The notes below the pieces were generated by a model that saw nothing but the letters and a program-made list of their open reading frames with translations, was not told the DNA's origin and ran no database searches. Position numbers and translations under genes: made by a program. From positions 19,005,644-19,069,643 of the forward strand of contig OZ026608.1 of assembly GCA_964020085.1 (NCBI GenBank): a stretch of DNA of 64,000 bases, read 5' to 3'. The number at the start of each line of letters is the position of its first letter. Position 1 is the first letter of the stretch. This document shows positions 11,252 to 22,430 of the stretch, piece after piece. Source of the DNA: Micromussa lordhowensis (Eukaryota; Cnidaria; Anthozoa; Scleractinia; Lobophylliidae).

Positions 11252-14200
11252 ATGTGTGAAGTCGATCGTGATAAGGTAAGCTGGTGAATTACAAGCACGT
11301 GAATTACTCTGAATTAATTCTTGAGGCTACATCAAAACGTATGTGGACGGACCTGTATTGCTAATGTTGTTGATTTGAAAAATCTGGACCAACTTATTTT
11401 GGACGATTGAAAATTATAGAGCATATTTGTCAAATTGCTCTTGAATCTCTTAGGAACTGATTCTTCGAAGACTCTTGAGCTTAAGTTTAAGCTTATATTG
11501 CTGTTAATCAAACACGGAAATTGGTGTTTTCAATTTAATTTCAAGTACAGTACACAGTGAGCTGATTTGTGGAGTTTCCGTACTGGCGTCCAGAAGTGTT
11601 CAATTCTCAAGTGAGCCGATGACGGCGCGCTTTTGTCTAATCTTTCGCTTCAGTGACAGAAAGAAGAAGAAAACTTCTGGGACCTTAACGGGGGTAGGAG
11701 TAGACCTTAACGGAAATTTTGGTGGAATGGGAGTTTCATTATTGGAAGCTTTTAGCACGGAATAATTACCCTTCTCACGGTTAGTTTTTTTTATTTGCAT
11801 TACAATGTAATCCACCGTCTGTGCGAGCCAATTTCGGGCTGAAACTAAAAAAATTGCCCGAAATTGCCTCACATACATGTCAGATTATATTGTAATGCAA
11901 ATGAGAATAGTTAACCGTGAAAAGAGCTTTTTTCACTGCACGACATATTGACACATGAATTATTATTAATAGGGGTTTCTTGTTTCAACTTTCCTTAGAT
12001 AGAGCACATTTCTGTGAAACTGAGGGGATCGCCAGCTGATGGAGGTCTTATCATCAAGGACAGATATTATCACCTAAGGAAATATCACTCTTCATTCGTG
12101 GGTGAGTTAATTATTAGCAAAATGAAATGAAGCCAATATCACACTATGAATAATTTTCTGGGGGCGGCCAACTCTAGCTGGGGTAACTGTGTAATGTTGT
12201 CGGCAAGACAGACATTTTACTCTCACAATGCTTCTCTGGATACTTGCAAACTGCGTACGGTACTTGCAAGTTGTTGGGACAAAACTGACAAAACACTCTA
12301 TGGCATGCACACTATCCAAACATTTCCAGTCCATACTGCACACTCTCAAGAGTTTGTTTGCATTTTTTGTTTTGTTCCATGTAAGACATTACAAAATGTA
12401 AACATTTTGCAACTACTTACATGAAGTAAATTCAAAGTTTCAAAACAACCACCATTATGGATGCGAAGTGGTCAAAGCTCTATGCTTCGTTCTTTCCCAT
12501 ACCACGTGATAATACAACTTCACAGCTGTAAAAGCAATGAAGCTGTTGGAAAAAGAGTTTGAAAGACCTCAAAGATAACATACATGTATCTGGCTCATAA
12601 TGGATAACATTGATTCGCATTCATAGAGTGGGAACTGATAATGTCTATAAACATTAGGATGCTGAGACTGTGCATTACAGACTGGAAAATCATCTTTTAG
12701 TTCAGTTGTGTTAAGTCACTGGCTTTTGATCATTATTGTAAGCTAAATCTTAGAAGTCCCTCTTTAATCATTGTTAAAGTTCTGTGCTATTTCTATTTTT
12801 AAAGTGGTACTATGACGAAAATCGCACCTTTCCTATTTAAGCCATTTTAAAACATAAACAAGTAGACTGCATAAGAAGTAAAATGCTGTTTACTTCTTTC
12901 AAATATCTCTTTTCGTTCCAGAGATATTCAAGTTTTTAAAATATGCAAATTAGGCAAGTGATGACATCATATACTCAAACAGATTTTGTCCAAGTATGAT
13001 GAAAAGAGATATCTCAGCCAGTTTGTAACAGAAATGTTTGATTCTTTGCAGTAAGATTCTACTAAATGTGCTCCACAATATGAGCTTAAAAGTTCTGTTA
13101 CCATGGCAACATACATGGTTTCAGACCTCCCCCATATTAAAAGCTTTTCTGGCCACCTTTGGCATTCCATTTTGATAATTGCTAACAGCACTTCATATAC
13201 ATGATCCAGCAAGGTTATAAATATGTTAGCTCGACTTTGTGGCGTTGTCTAACATTTTCAAGCTGAAAATCACCAAAATATTGAAATAAAGTGGGCGGGG
13301 CCTGGAAAAGAGTGAGTTGCCATGGGAACATAATTTTTTGTAGTCATAGGTGTGTTTCCTGTAGATCTATTAGCCTGCCAAGTTTGAAGGTTTTGCGCTG
13401 CAAATTGGCTAAGATAACTCTATTTATATACTCAATAAAATATTGGGTTCAGTGTATGACGTCATCAGCCATCTCATTTGCATATTTTACCCATTTTTCA
13501 AACTTAAATATCTCCGGAACTAATGCAGATATTTGCAAACGGTAAACGGCGTTTTCATTCTTTCATGGAATTCTTTGTGATACACTCAAAAAAACAAGGG
13601 GTAAAAATTTGATCATAGTACCACTTTAAATATTCATTTGTTTTGTTATTTTATGAAAAGGATCTGAAGCAGTTGATTGGTTTATTGCAAATGGATTTGC
13701 AACTACAAGACAGGAGGGAATTCAGATAGGTCAGGTATGCAAGCTACATGTAATGAAATATTTGAAGAATACATGAAATTATTTTTCTGGAGGAACAGAT
13801 TAGTGATCAGTACTGTAATTTACACAAGCTGCTCTGAAAAAGAACCAAGAGTTCTCCCAAAAGATTTGATTGTTCAGACACTCCATACTTGAGCTACAGA
13901 AGATTTTAGACAGCTATATGTCTCAGATAACTCTAGGCTAGTAAAAATTAATGCACTATGGAGGCATGGTGGCCGAATAATTAGTGCGCTGAACTCCAGA
14001 TCAAGCAGTCCAGGTTTTGAGGCCTGGCCAGGGTTGTTGCATTGTCTTCCTGGATTAGCTCGCTATTTGCAGGCGGTGTTCATTGACTTAATGAACTTGA
14101 AACTTGAAAACTTGAAGACACTTTACTCTCACAGTGCCTCCCTTCACCCAGTAAATGGGTACTGGTGAAATTTATGCTGGGGGTAAATGTGATGGCTAGC

Positions 14201-17200
14201 ATCCAATCCAGGGGGGAGTAGTATATGCTCCTATTTGCTTATGCTACAAAAACTAGGATAAGCTCAAACTCTATGGACTGCTGGCATGACACAGACTTAA
14301 CCTTAAGTACCTATGTATCTCAGATAACTAGGCTTGTAAAAATTAATTACCTAGTACATACTGTGGCCTGTGATAAAAGCAAAGCTTTTAAAGAAAGGTT
14401 ACATCTGTCTACACATTTCCCTGCATGCATTGTACTCTCTGCACGCATTGAATGCCTACAATTTTAGGCAATAAGTTTTTTTTTTCTGAAGTTCATCTTC
14501 CATCTCTTTTGGCAAATTGCTTGTTCCTGTGTCTCAATTTTAGGCCCTGCTTGATGCAGACTTAGTTCACCACGTGGTTGATGAACACAACTTTGAGGAT
14601 AAGGAGTTATTCTACCGATTCCGGCAAGATGGTATTGATAATTTTTGTTGTTTCTATTATTATTTTTTAATAGCAGGTTCTATTTTTGTGGTTTTACTGG
14701 CCATAGCAGCCTTAGAATTTGAAACCAGAAGGAAGTATGACACAACAATGCTGATCCGTGTTTGAACTCTTGTTTTATTTAGATCCACCTCATTTGTCTC
14801 CAGCTGGTCCGTCTGTGGCTTCACTCAAGAAGGACTGTGGCACAAAGTTTGGTCCAGCACAAAAAAAGGGACTTTTGATGTGGCAACAGGCTTTCATAGT
14901 GCTACGACAAGGGGACGATACTCTCTATGAGTTCAGAACAGATCTGGTATGATCAAGTCATAGCAAGTAAATTATTATGATCAGGACATCGACAATAAAG
15001 TGATGACTATTAAAGAAAATGATTTTTTCATACTGTAAAAATGTTTAATTAATACATACATACACATGCACTGTACATTTACTTTATTTTATCACAGATT
15101 CATAGAGTAGCTAACTAAGAAGCTAATATATTTGAGATGATATTATACATTCAAGAATCCTTTACAGTTTATATTTGAAAAGCCCCATCAAAAAACGCCT
15201 CCGGGGAGATGTTTTGTGTTCATGGTTTAAGTGCCTTCACTGTAATACACATGTAATTGTATACACAAAGTAAGATAGAAAGTACACTTACTCGAGTTTC
15301 ACGCTTAAAGCGATCATCAAACTGTGCATTTAGTGGTAGTTCAGAGTAAGTTCTATGCAGCCAATCAGAAGCAGGATCGCTCCACACATCCTCCATGAGT
15401 CAGTTTAAATTCTGTTTCAACTGTTGCTAAGGGCACAGTCTGATTATTGCTGTAAGCGTGAAACTCGAGTTACTGTTAGTTTCTATCTTACTTTGTATTT
15501 CACTTTACATGATTGTATTTGTTTCGAGCACTCCTACGATTTTGTGAAAGTACTTCAATCTATGTTTGTTTGTGTAATAGTAATTAATGTATTATTTATG
15601 GGCAAAATAGCTAATGATCATACTTCAAACTGAGACCTAAAGGGGAAAACTAGTTTTATTAGTTCCCCTTTTCTCACAATGCCAAATATTTTTGTCAAGC
15701 TAAAGGCAATACAAAGTTCTGAACAGTTGACCGGCAGCCACATGTAAATACTACAAGATATCTGTGACAAACAACATTCAATAATGGGCCACGACAATTC
15801 CTTAATAAATGTGGCCCATGTGGGTAGCGGGTGCACTAACCATTACTTCCACTATTCCCTCCCAGAAAATAATGTTGACTGCCTTAATCGCCTTAGTTAG
15901 ATAGGCTTTTTTCTTCTTATTCAATCTCCATGTAGCACTCAACACCATCAAAGAAATATCCACTTAAAGAAGCCACAGTGAAAATTGACCAAGCAGTAAA
16001 GTTCTGCCTGTTGTTGACATTTGCCGACATCCAAAGGTCAGGTTAGTCCACATTAATTGTGTAGTCATTATGCAGATTAGCCGTCTTTATGAGGCAGCAC
16101 CTGTAATTATGAGGGTCTCGTGTTGCTTCTGTGAACTATAAAATGTTACTGAGAACAGGTTGGTCCCTACAAAAACCTATTTTTTTTTAAATTATTATAG
16201 GAATTCTTCAATTATCTGATCTATAAGCAAAGAAAAAGTGGATTATCGATCTGTTGTTAAGGCAGTATTGTTTTTGTCCAATATCAGATTTGCGGCTTGC
16301 TTTTAGTTCTGATGAAGAGCAGTTGTCATGGTTGAAAGCTTTCGAGAAGTCAGGAGCTATCACAGGCCAAACTGAAGAGGTAAGCCTTAACCAAGTAACA
16401 GAGCAGCCATCTATGGTGTTACCATGGCAACAAAATAATGACAACATTGCATTTGCAATTTGTTTTAGCAATTTTCTTTTTGTGTTGCTGTCAAAAAAAG
16501 GTTAGGATTAAAGGTTAGGCTCAAAGCCAGCATTTGTAGGGGAATTGAGTTCATGACTTATATGATTTTGGTGATTCCTTGCACAATGCACCTGTGGGAG
16601 GCGTAATGGCCTCATGGTTAGTGTGCTCAACTCTGAAGTGAGTGGTCCGGGTTTGGGCCCTGGCCTGGGACATTGTGTTGTGTTCTAAGGCAAGACACTT
16701 TACTCTCCCAGTGCTTCTCTCTACCCAGGTGTGTAAATGGTACCAGCGAATTTAATGCTGGGGGTAACCCTGCGATGGACTAGCATCCCATCCAGAGGGA
16801 AGTAGAAATACTACTAGTCACTTCCTGCTACTGAAACTGGGATAAGCTCTGGCCTGATGAGCCACTTGGCTTGTATGCAGACTTTACCTTTACCTTATAT
16901 GATTAGTGTGTTGGATGATGAAGTGCATTTTCTTTGTCAGTGCTTGTAGAGGTCTTTTTGAGTTTTTGCCTAATCAGTTTATTTAGCTGCATGTACATAA
17001 GAACTTATAAGCAGTTCTGGTGAATTGTTGTTGTGACTCAGTGACAAAAATGTTTGGAGATGTGTGAACTGTACAAGCCTCCCATAACTCTATACAGTCA
17101 TGTAGTTGCTTTAAGACATGAAAACCAGTCTGACACACCACATAGTTATTAAGTTTGTACAGTCACATTTTTGAGAGATACCTAATTTACCATACTTATT

Positions 17201-20200
17201 ACACTTTGTCCATTTTGTTAGGAAGTGGAAGACCAAGTAAAGAATGCTGGATGCATCTTTGAGTTCAGTGCAAAGGACATAGACAGAAATGTTGTGTCAT
17301 TTGAAAAATATAGGTTAGGCACTTGAAATTATTTTTAATTCCTGGTGGGTAAAGCCCTACAGAGATCTTGGACCTTGCATATTTTCAGATTCTAACAGGC
17401 AGTCAGAGACACAACTGGATCTTTTCAGAACTACAGCTGTATGTCATCATTATTTCAGATGTCTCTGCAACCTTAAACCCAGAGTCTTCGTTCCCCTTGG
17501 CCAGCTGTCAGGATGCAAGGGCCCCTGGAAAATTATGTTTCCACTTTCGAAAATATCAAACTTCTGAATGAATTCTACATGCCTAATGTAGCTGAACATT
17601 TGGCTCAATCAAGCCACTGGTGTTTAATTAAATTTGCTCATTTTCATTGTTTTTAAAACATACAAAACACTTGAGCCTGTAACAAACCTCTCCAACGAGT
17701 CGCTCATTTTGTCAAGTTGCGCAGTAAGGAACAGAGGTTTGAGGTACAAGAGTGAAGTCTCCGGAGCAGAGGAAGAGCAGAGCCCTAAGTGGTTAGTTAG
17801 TTTCCTCAGGAATCTAACTCATTCAATGTGATTGTTTTTTAGGGGGTTTGTGACTCTCTTTGTCAATGTAGCATCATTCTGAGGTTTAACACAGAAGAAC
17901 TACATGCAGCTGGTGGAACTGCACTCCATGTATGCTGCACGTGGTCTTCGTATTCTTGGGTTTCCATGCAACCAGTTTGGAAAACAGGTATGACAAGTTT
18001 GTTTTCAGTACGTGCTTTGCAACCGCACCATTCAACCTAAGGTGTCTGCTAATATCATGGGACATTTGATACGATACATTTGTGTAAGCTGGTTAAGAAT
18101 AATAATATAATGTAAAGATATATAGTGAAAACATTTTTTTCTGTTCCATATGAGTTAAAGGGACTCAAATGAACGAAAATTTAGACATTTTTTTCGTTTG
18201 AGTCGAATGAATTGGACAGAGCATTTTGGAGATATTGGAATGTTAAAATCACTGTTTTGACCACATGTATGATGTTGGTGCCCAGTTGCATAACAAAAAC
18301 GGTCTCACGCTACATTTCTGATTATTTCGCATCATTCTTAAGGCCAGTTGTGGTAAAACTTCGCAAAATCAAACTTTTGTCTATATGCACCCCAAAAAGT
18401 GAAATTTTCTGTCTGAAAAAGATTTAACAATGAGAACAAAATTGTTTCCCATGATTGCAAGTATGTGTTAGCCGATATTCATGCTTCCAGCAGCTTAGAA
18501 TAATGTATGTAACAATATTATTTTACAAATTAGCTTTTATGCTTAACCATTACCAGTAAATGTGAAAATATTTAGTATGGCATTTGAAGGCAAACATGTA
18601 AATATTTTAGTTCTATTAAAGAGTCTAAAGAAACTGGCACTGCCATTGAACATACATGTATCAAAATGTTTAGAGGGGACCACTGCTTTCTCGCAGTAAA
18701 GTTAGTCCGCCATTTTATCATTTACTTTTCTGTTTGCAAACAAATTAAAGAAATATTGTTACGAAGCTTACTTGTTTCTAAATGAAGGGGAAAGTGACTG
18801 TTATTGCTTTAGAGTTAAATAGCTGAGTAAGCTTAATCCTCCAAAAAAGAGCTTGTTTTAAAATAATTTGCAATGCTTTGCCTTGTGAAACCTGTTTCAC
18901 CAGTGGTGCTGTGGAATTTTCTCAATAGGTTAAGCTGGGTAACCCGAAAACACTGACTCCTGGTCCATGGACCCCCATTACGGACCATGTCTGCAGACTA
19001 CCCTAAGGACCAGTCCACGGACTACCCCTACAGACCACCTCTATGGACCATTCCAAAATAGACTAAAAATAATAAATAAAGATTTCACTTAAGCTTGTTT
19101 GTATCTGTAATTCTGCTGAGCAAATTATGAAGTCTGGATGAGTTCACGAACCTACCAGAGAATGGGCTGAACAAAATGGCAGAGGGTACAGAGCACAAAT
19201 TTTGAGGCTTCCCGGTCTATCATATATAGCCTCGGCAAAGGAAATGGCAATGTGTAATGATATAACTTGTGCCCGAGCATGAACCCAAGTCTGTTACTTT
19301 TGAACAACATAAAGTTTGAACTTTTGCCGACACTTTTAGCACATAGCAAATGGCATATCAAGTCATTTTCCTGTTATTTTAATTCAAAGGAACCTGATCC
19401 AGAGCCTGTGATTAAACAGTTTGCCGAGGGATATGGTGTACAGTTTGATATGTTCTCCAAAATAAATGTCAATGGCTCAAATGCTTTGCCTGTGTTCAAA
19501 TACCTGAAGAGTCAACTGAAAGGAACTTTGGGAAGGTAAATAGCAGTTACTGTAATAATTAAACAGACATCTTTCCTAATGTGTGCTCAATATTTACCCC
19601 ATTCCCTCTGTGAAACACATGTACATCAATCATGGTAAGTTTTATGCAATGTCTCACACATGTCGTGCGTGTTATGAACACAACTACCATTGTTCTTTGC
19701 ATGCACCCATTCTTCTCCCGTTCAAGAACAGGTCGAGGGAAACTTGAGAGACTGGACCCAAAAAGATTTGATAATGTGGCTCTATGGAGGTCTATCCGTG
19801 CAGTGTCTCTGTTTAGTTGTTAAGCAGTTTGATTTTTTGCCCCCCCCCCCCCCCCCCCGCTAAAAAAATATTTTAAATCAACAAAAGCAATCTGGGATGG
19901 ATATTTATAGGGCTACATCATCACCATGGAGTTTCTTTGATCACAGTCTTAGACATTTCCTTGTTCTTGTTCGTTCTTGTTTTATTTTTACCTTGGCCAG
20001 AGAAACATTGAGCACACATGCACAAAGGGTGAAGTTAATTTGCCTGCAATATTACACCATTTCATTTTCCTAGACTTGTTATTTTGAAAGCGACTTTTGA
20101 AACTATTGAAAGTTAACAATTGAACACATTAATTAGTTCTTTTCTACTCAAGGAAACTGTCTCGTTTATGTCTCTTTTCTTTCCCTCCTTAGCTTTATCA

Positions 20201-21460
20201 AGTGGAATTTTGGAAAGGTGAGTACAATATTAGGTAATTCTAAAGACATGTTTCCTCATGTCCTCACAATAAAAAAACACATTCAAATGAAATAATTAAA
20301 ATACATGCTGAAATAATTAAAATACATGCAGACACCACTGGACCCTGGGCTCTAGCTGTTCCATTAGAAACAGTACGTTATTGATCACTGAAAAATGCGT
20401 AAAGTTAGGAAACAATTCCACATGTGCTAATTAGAGAGGAATGTTAGGGAGATATTGGTATCTGATACTGACCGTCAAGAAGAAGTGAAAATTGTTTCCG
20501 TGAAACATCAAAGCTTAGATTGAAAGCAATTTGAAGTTTTAGATTTAAGAAGCTACATGTAAGTTCACAAACATTATTTTTGCATTAACTTTGCATTGCT
20601 GCAACTTTGCACAATCTTGTTTAGTGCAGACCACTTTTATTGCCTGATGCTGGTCCAAGACTAAAATTCCCTCCTACACAAATCATTTACATTCGCTTTT
20701 TCAGTTCTTGTGTAACCGTGATGGGAAACCTGTTAAGCGATATGCACCGTCTGTTCAGCCACTGGTAAGTTCAGTTTTCTTGTGTTGTCAGCTCAATATA
20801 GCTCAACATCATTGACCTCACCCTGAGCAGAAAAAAAATGACAAAACTGAATACTGTACCCCTCTGCAGACATTGTCTGAACTGAGAAGCAGATAGTGTT
20901 TTGAGTTTAATAAAAATGTGAACTTCATGGGAGGGATAACAGCCAAGTAAAGATTAATCAATGCATATCTTTAAAGCCGGATGGATGCTATTGACTTTAA
21001 AGAGGCCTCTCCAGTTGCCGGGGAGATTTTGATCATCTTCAAAACCCGTAGATTCTTTGAAATTAATAGTTAGTTCTATTGAGTTTTGGAATTTATTTTA
21101 AATGGACGTTGGTATTTTGAATGAGTTTTTTACATTATGTAGCTCTTTGGCATAACATGTTAAAATAAATGATTGATTGATTGATTGACTGGAAATGCTA
21201 ATTTTGAAAACTAGAGGATGTCATTTGAGGGGTATATCATCAAATATAAGATGGAATTCTGAATATTCCAAAACTGTGACTGCAAGTTAAATTTGTGTGA
21301 TTAAACAGTACATGTTCATCTAACAGTTGGCCACAGTGATGTCTGGCTGATCACATTCCTTATTGTGATCTGTTCAGGGTTTTACAGTACTCTCACCTTA
21401 CAGAGTGTTGCTTGTTTCACTCTTTAGGACATTGCAAAGGACATTGAAGCCCTTCTATAA
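11252..21460 (+). CDS. DEP-PH-glutathione peroxidase 4-like selenoprotein fusion
   Basis: Exons: 11252-11275, 11999-12101, 13661-13734, 14544-14631, 14783-14946, 15936-16041, 16288-16379, 17222-17313, 17843-17987, 19390-19535, 20193-20217, 20705-20764, 21428-21460. All use GT-AG and join in phase to 383 aa, reading UGA as Sec. A DEP domain (about residues 23-97; [19 protein letters not shown]) is followed by a PH-like domain (about 118-212; [16 protein letters not shown] to [14 protein letters not shown]), an arrangement like the DEP-PH2 part of pleckstrin. A whole GPX4-type peroxidase follows (about 225-383). Its catalytic set is present: Sec261 in NVASF-U-G, Gln296 in FPCNQFGKQ and Trp349-Asn350 in IKWNF. 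The tetramer loop of GPX1 is absent, as in monomeric GPX4, which reduces membrane phospholipid hydroperoxides with thiols. The GPx part has no start codon of its own in its first exon. Membrane targeting by DEP/PH is inference. The N-terminal start is uncertain. Confidence 0.88.
12322..12698 (+). repeat. Dispersed repeat, copy B (inverse to copy A at 8.4-8.7 kb)
   Basis: Matches the reverse complement of 8378-8724 along its length. It lies in intron 2 of the GPx fusion gene, ends just before the TTAA foldback element, and has no coding capacity of its own. Confidence 0.8.
12798..13630. mobile_element. Foldback/MITE-like DNA element with 18-bp perfect inverted ends and central TTAA
   Basis: TTTAAAGTGGTACTATGA at 12798-12815 is perfectly mirrored at 13613-13630. 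The ends include TTAA, the target site of piggyBac-like and related elements. The next ~200 bp inward on each side are also imperfect inverted repeats; for example TTCCAGAGATATTCAAG on the left matches the reverse complement of the right-hand CTTAAATATCTCCGGAA. There is no transposase ORF. Intronic in the GPx fusion gene. Confidence 0.85.
13953..14310 (+). mobile_element. tRNA-derived SINE, copy 1
   Basis: Shares its full layout with 16568-16893: a tRNA-like head (TGGCCGAATAATTAGTGCGC as box A; a degenerate box B near CAGGTTTTGAGGCCTGGCC), a middle with ACACTTTACTCTC and CCCAGTAAATGGGTAC, and the block GGGGGTAAATGTGATGGCTAGCATCCAATCCA. The central block resembles the conserved domain seen in several animal SINE families; I cannot assign the family without a database. 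A 38-bp imperfect direct repeat flanks the element. Confidence 0.8.
15265..15505. repeat. Foldback repeat in intron 5 of the GPx fusion
   Basis: The left segment ACAAAGTAAGATAGAAAG through CTCGAGTTTCACGCTTA (about 15265-15320) pairs with the right segment TAAGCGTGAAACTCGAG through TTTCTATCTTACTTTGT (about 15450-15500). The arms are about 55 bp and imperfect; the interior is about 130 bp without an ORF. Confidence 0.8.
16568..16893 (+). mobile_element. tRNA-derived SINE, copy 2, with 11-bp target-site duplication
   Basis: Flanked by CTTATATGATT at 16557-16567 and again at 16894-16904. The body has box A TGGCCTCATGGTTAGTGTGC, box B-like CCGGGTTTGGGCCCTGGCC, and the same central block as the 14-kb copy (GCGATGGACTAGCATCCCAT). 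It lies between exons 7 and 8 of the GPx fusion. Confidence 0.88.
17880..17882 (+). other. In-frame UGA read as selenocysteine (Sec261)
   Basis: The TGA lies inside the exon at 17843-17987, between NVASF and [14 protein letters not shown]. This is exactly where GPX1-4 carry Sec (human GPX4 VASQ-U-GKT). The coding frame continues with strong GPX similarity for over 120 residues afterwards, so it is not a terminator. A SECIS element lies downstream at 22382-22430. Confidence 0.95.
18958..19052. repeat. Degenerate GGACCA-type minisatellite
   Basis: Repeated short units of the type GGACCA/TGGTCC with intervening ACTACCC (for example GGTCCATGG, CGGACCATG, AGGACCAGTCC, TATGGACCATT). The unit is about 15-20 bp and irregular. 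Intronic. Confidence 0.6.
19840..19858 (+). repeat. Homopolymer run of 19 C
   Basis: A 19-base C tract lies in intron 10 of the GPx fusion, followed by GCTAAAAAAATA. Its length is prone to assembly error. Confidence 0.95.
20985..21190 (+). mobile_element. Probable 3' end of a non-LTR retrotransposon (CR1/L2-like tail)
   Basis: The sequence ends AATAAATGATTGATTGATTGATTGAC, a short-unit repeat tail typical of CR1/L2-type elements. The preceding 150 bp (TTATGTAGCTCTTTGGC) resembles the 3' UTR end of such elements. No reverse-transcriptase ORF remains. Confidence 0.4.
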
Positions 21461-21654
21461 TTATATTCAAAGATATATTCAAAACAGCTATTCATATATT
21501 ACATTGAATATATTATATGAATAATTAATAGTGTAATTCTTATTTAATAGAAATACAAGTCCAGGGTGATTATAGATCTATTTTCTTGATATATTTAATA
21601 GGGTATAATAATATTGTATGCACTCGTTTAAAGAGTTTGGTCATAAAAGATGGT

Positions 21655-21904
21655 AGACTGATTGACTGTCTGACTGAATGACTGACCCACTGACCCATGA
21701 TCAACTGACTGACCGACTGACCTAATGACTGAATGACTGACTGGCAGACTGAGCAACTGACTGACTGACTGACTTAATCAGTGACTGACTTACTGACTGA
21801 CTGACTGACTTACTGACCGACTGACTGACTGACTGACTTACTGACGGACTGACTGACCGATAGACCAACTGGCTCACTCTCTGACAGACTGATTGACCAA
21901 CTGA
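21655..21904 (+). repeat. (GACT)n / (TGAC)n microsatellite in the 3' UTR of the GPx fusion
   Basis: About 250 bp of mostly GACT units with frequent interruptions (GACCGACTG, GACGGACTG). It lies between the stop codon at 21460 and the SECIS at 22382, so it is probably transcribed. Confidence 0.95.
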
Positions 21905-22381
21905 CCTTAATTTTAGCTTTAAGCGCTTATAACTCGAAAACGAGCTCAGTGACCCCCATCTTGTATTATCGAATTGTAGTCAGCATGATAAGATGCAACT
22001 TTTTTAAAAAAAAACTCTACGAAAATTTAAGGTGGCTCTGAACCCCCTCATATTGTCATATTGTTGCTATGGTAACGTATTGTGCCATGAAATTGACAGC
22101 AACTTGTTCACCAATGATTGGGCAGTTTTTTGATACCATGATTTTGGTATCAACTGATATAGAGTGGTTATAATGACCTATCAAACTCTAAGTCTTGGAA
22201 AGTACTGGAAACTGTATCGAGCCACGTGCACCTTCACATTCGATCATTTAGACAGATTTTTGAATACACTAGAAATTAATATATAGTTTCAGATAGCATA
22301 GCAATCCATAGATTTCTGTTGTTATTTTTCATAAAACAGTTAGTTGCTGTCTGTACTTAAGCTAGATGACTAAACCTCTTT

Positions 22382-22430
22382 ATGATGACTGACCTATAAA
22401 CTATGCTAACATAGAAGGGTCACGTCTGAT
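22382..22430 (+). promoter_or_regulatory. SECIS element, form 2, in the 3' UTR of the GPx fusion
   Basis: The 5' quartet ATGA (22382-22385) is followed after 12 nt by unpaired AAA (22398-22400). A five-pair ministem CTATG/CATAG with loop CTAA comes next, then the return arm and the 3' quartet TGAT (22427-22430). The main helix pairs GAC-TGACCT with GGGTCA-C-GTC, about nine pairs including one G-U, with one bulged base on the return arm. The AUGA...AA...UGAU layout, the 12-nt AUGA-to-AA spacing and the extra ministem match the eukaryotic form-2 SECIS. It lies about 920 nt after the stop and about 100 nt before a poly(A) signal. Folded by eye only. Confidence 0.85.

Noticed and set aside
22087..22118. 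ATGA...TGAT pair that also resembles a SECIS
   Set aside because: Only 24 nt separate the two quartets and the arms pair poorly, whereas 22382-22430 has the right spacing, unpaired AAA and ministem.
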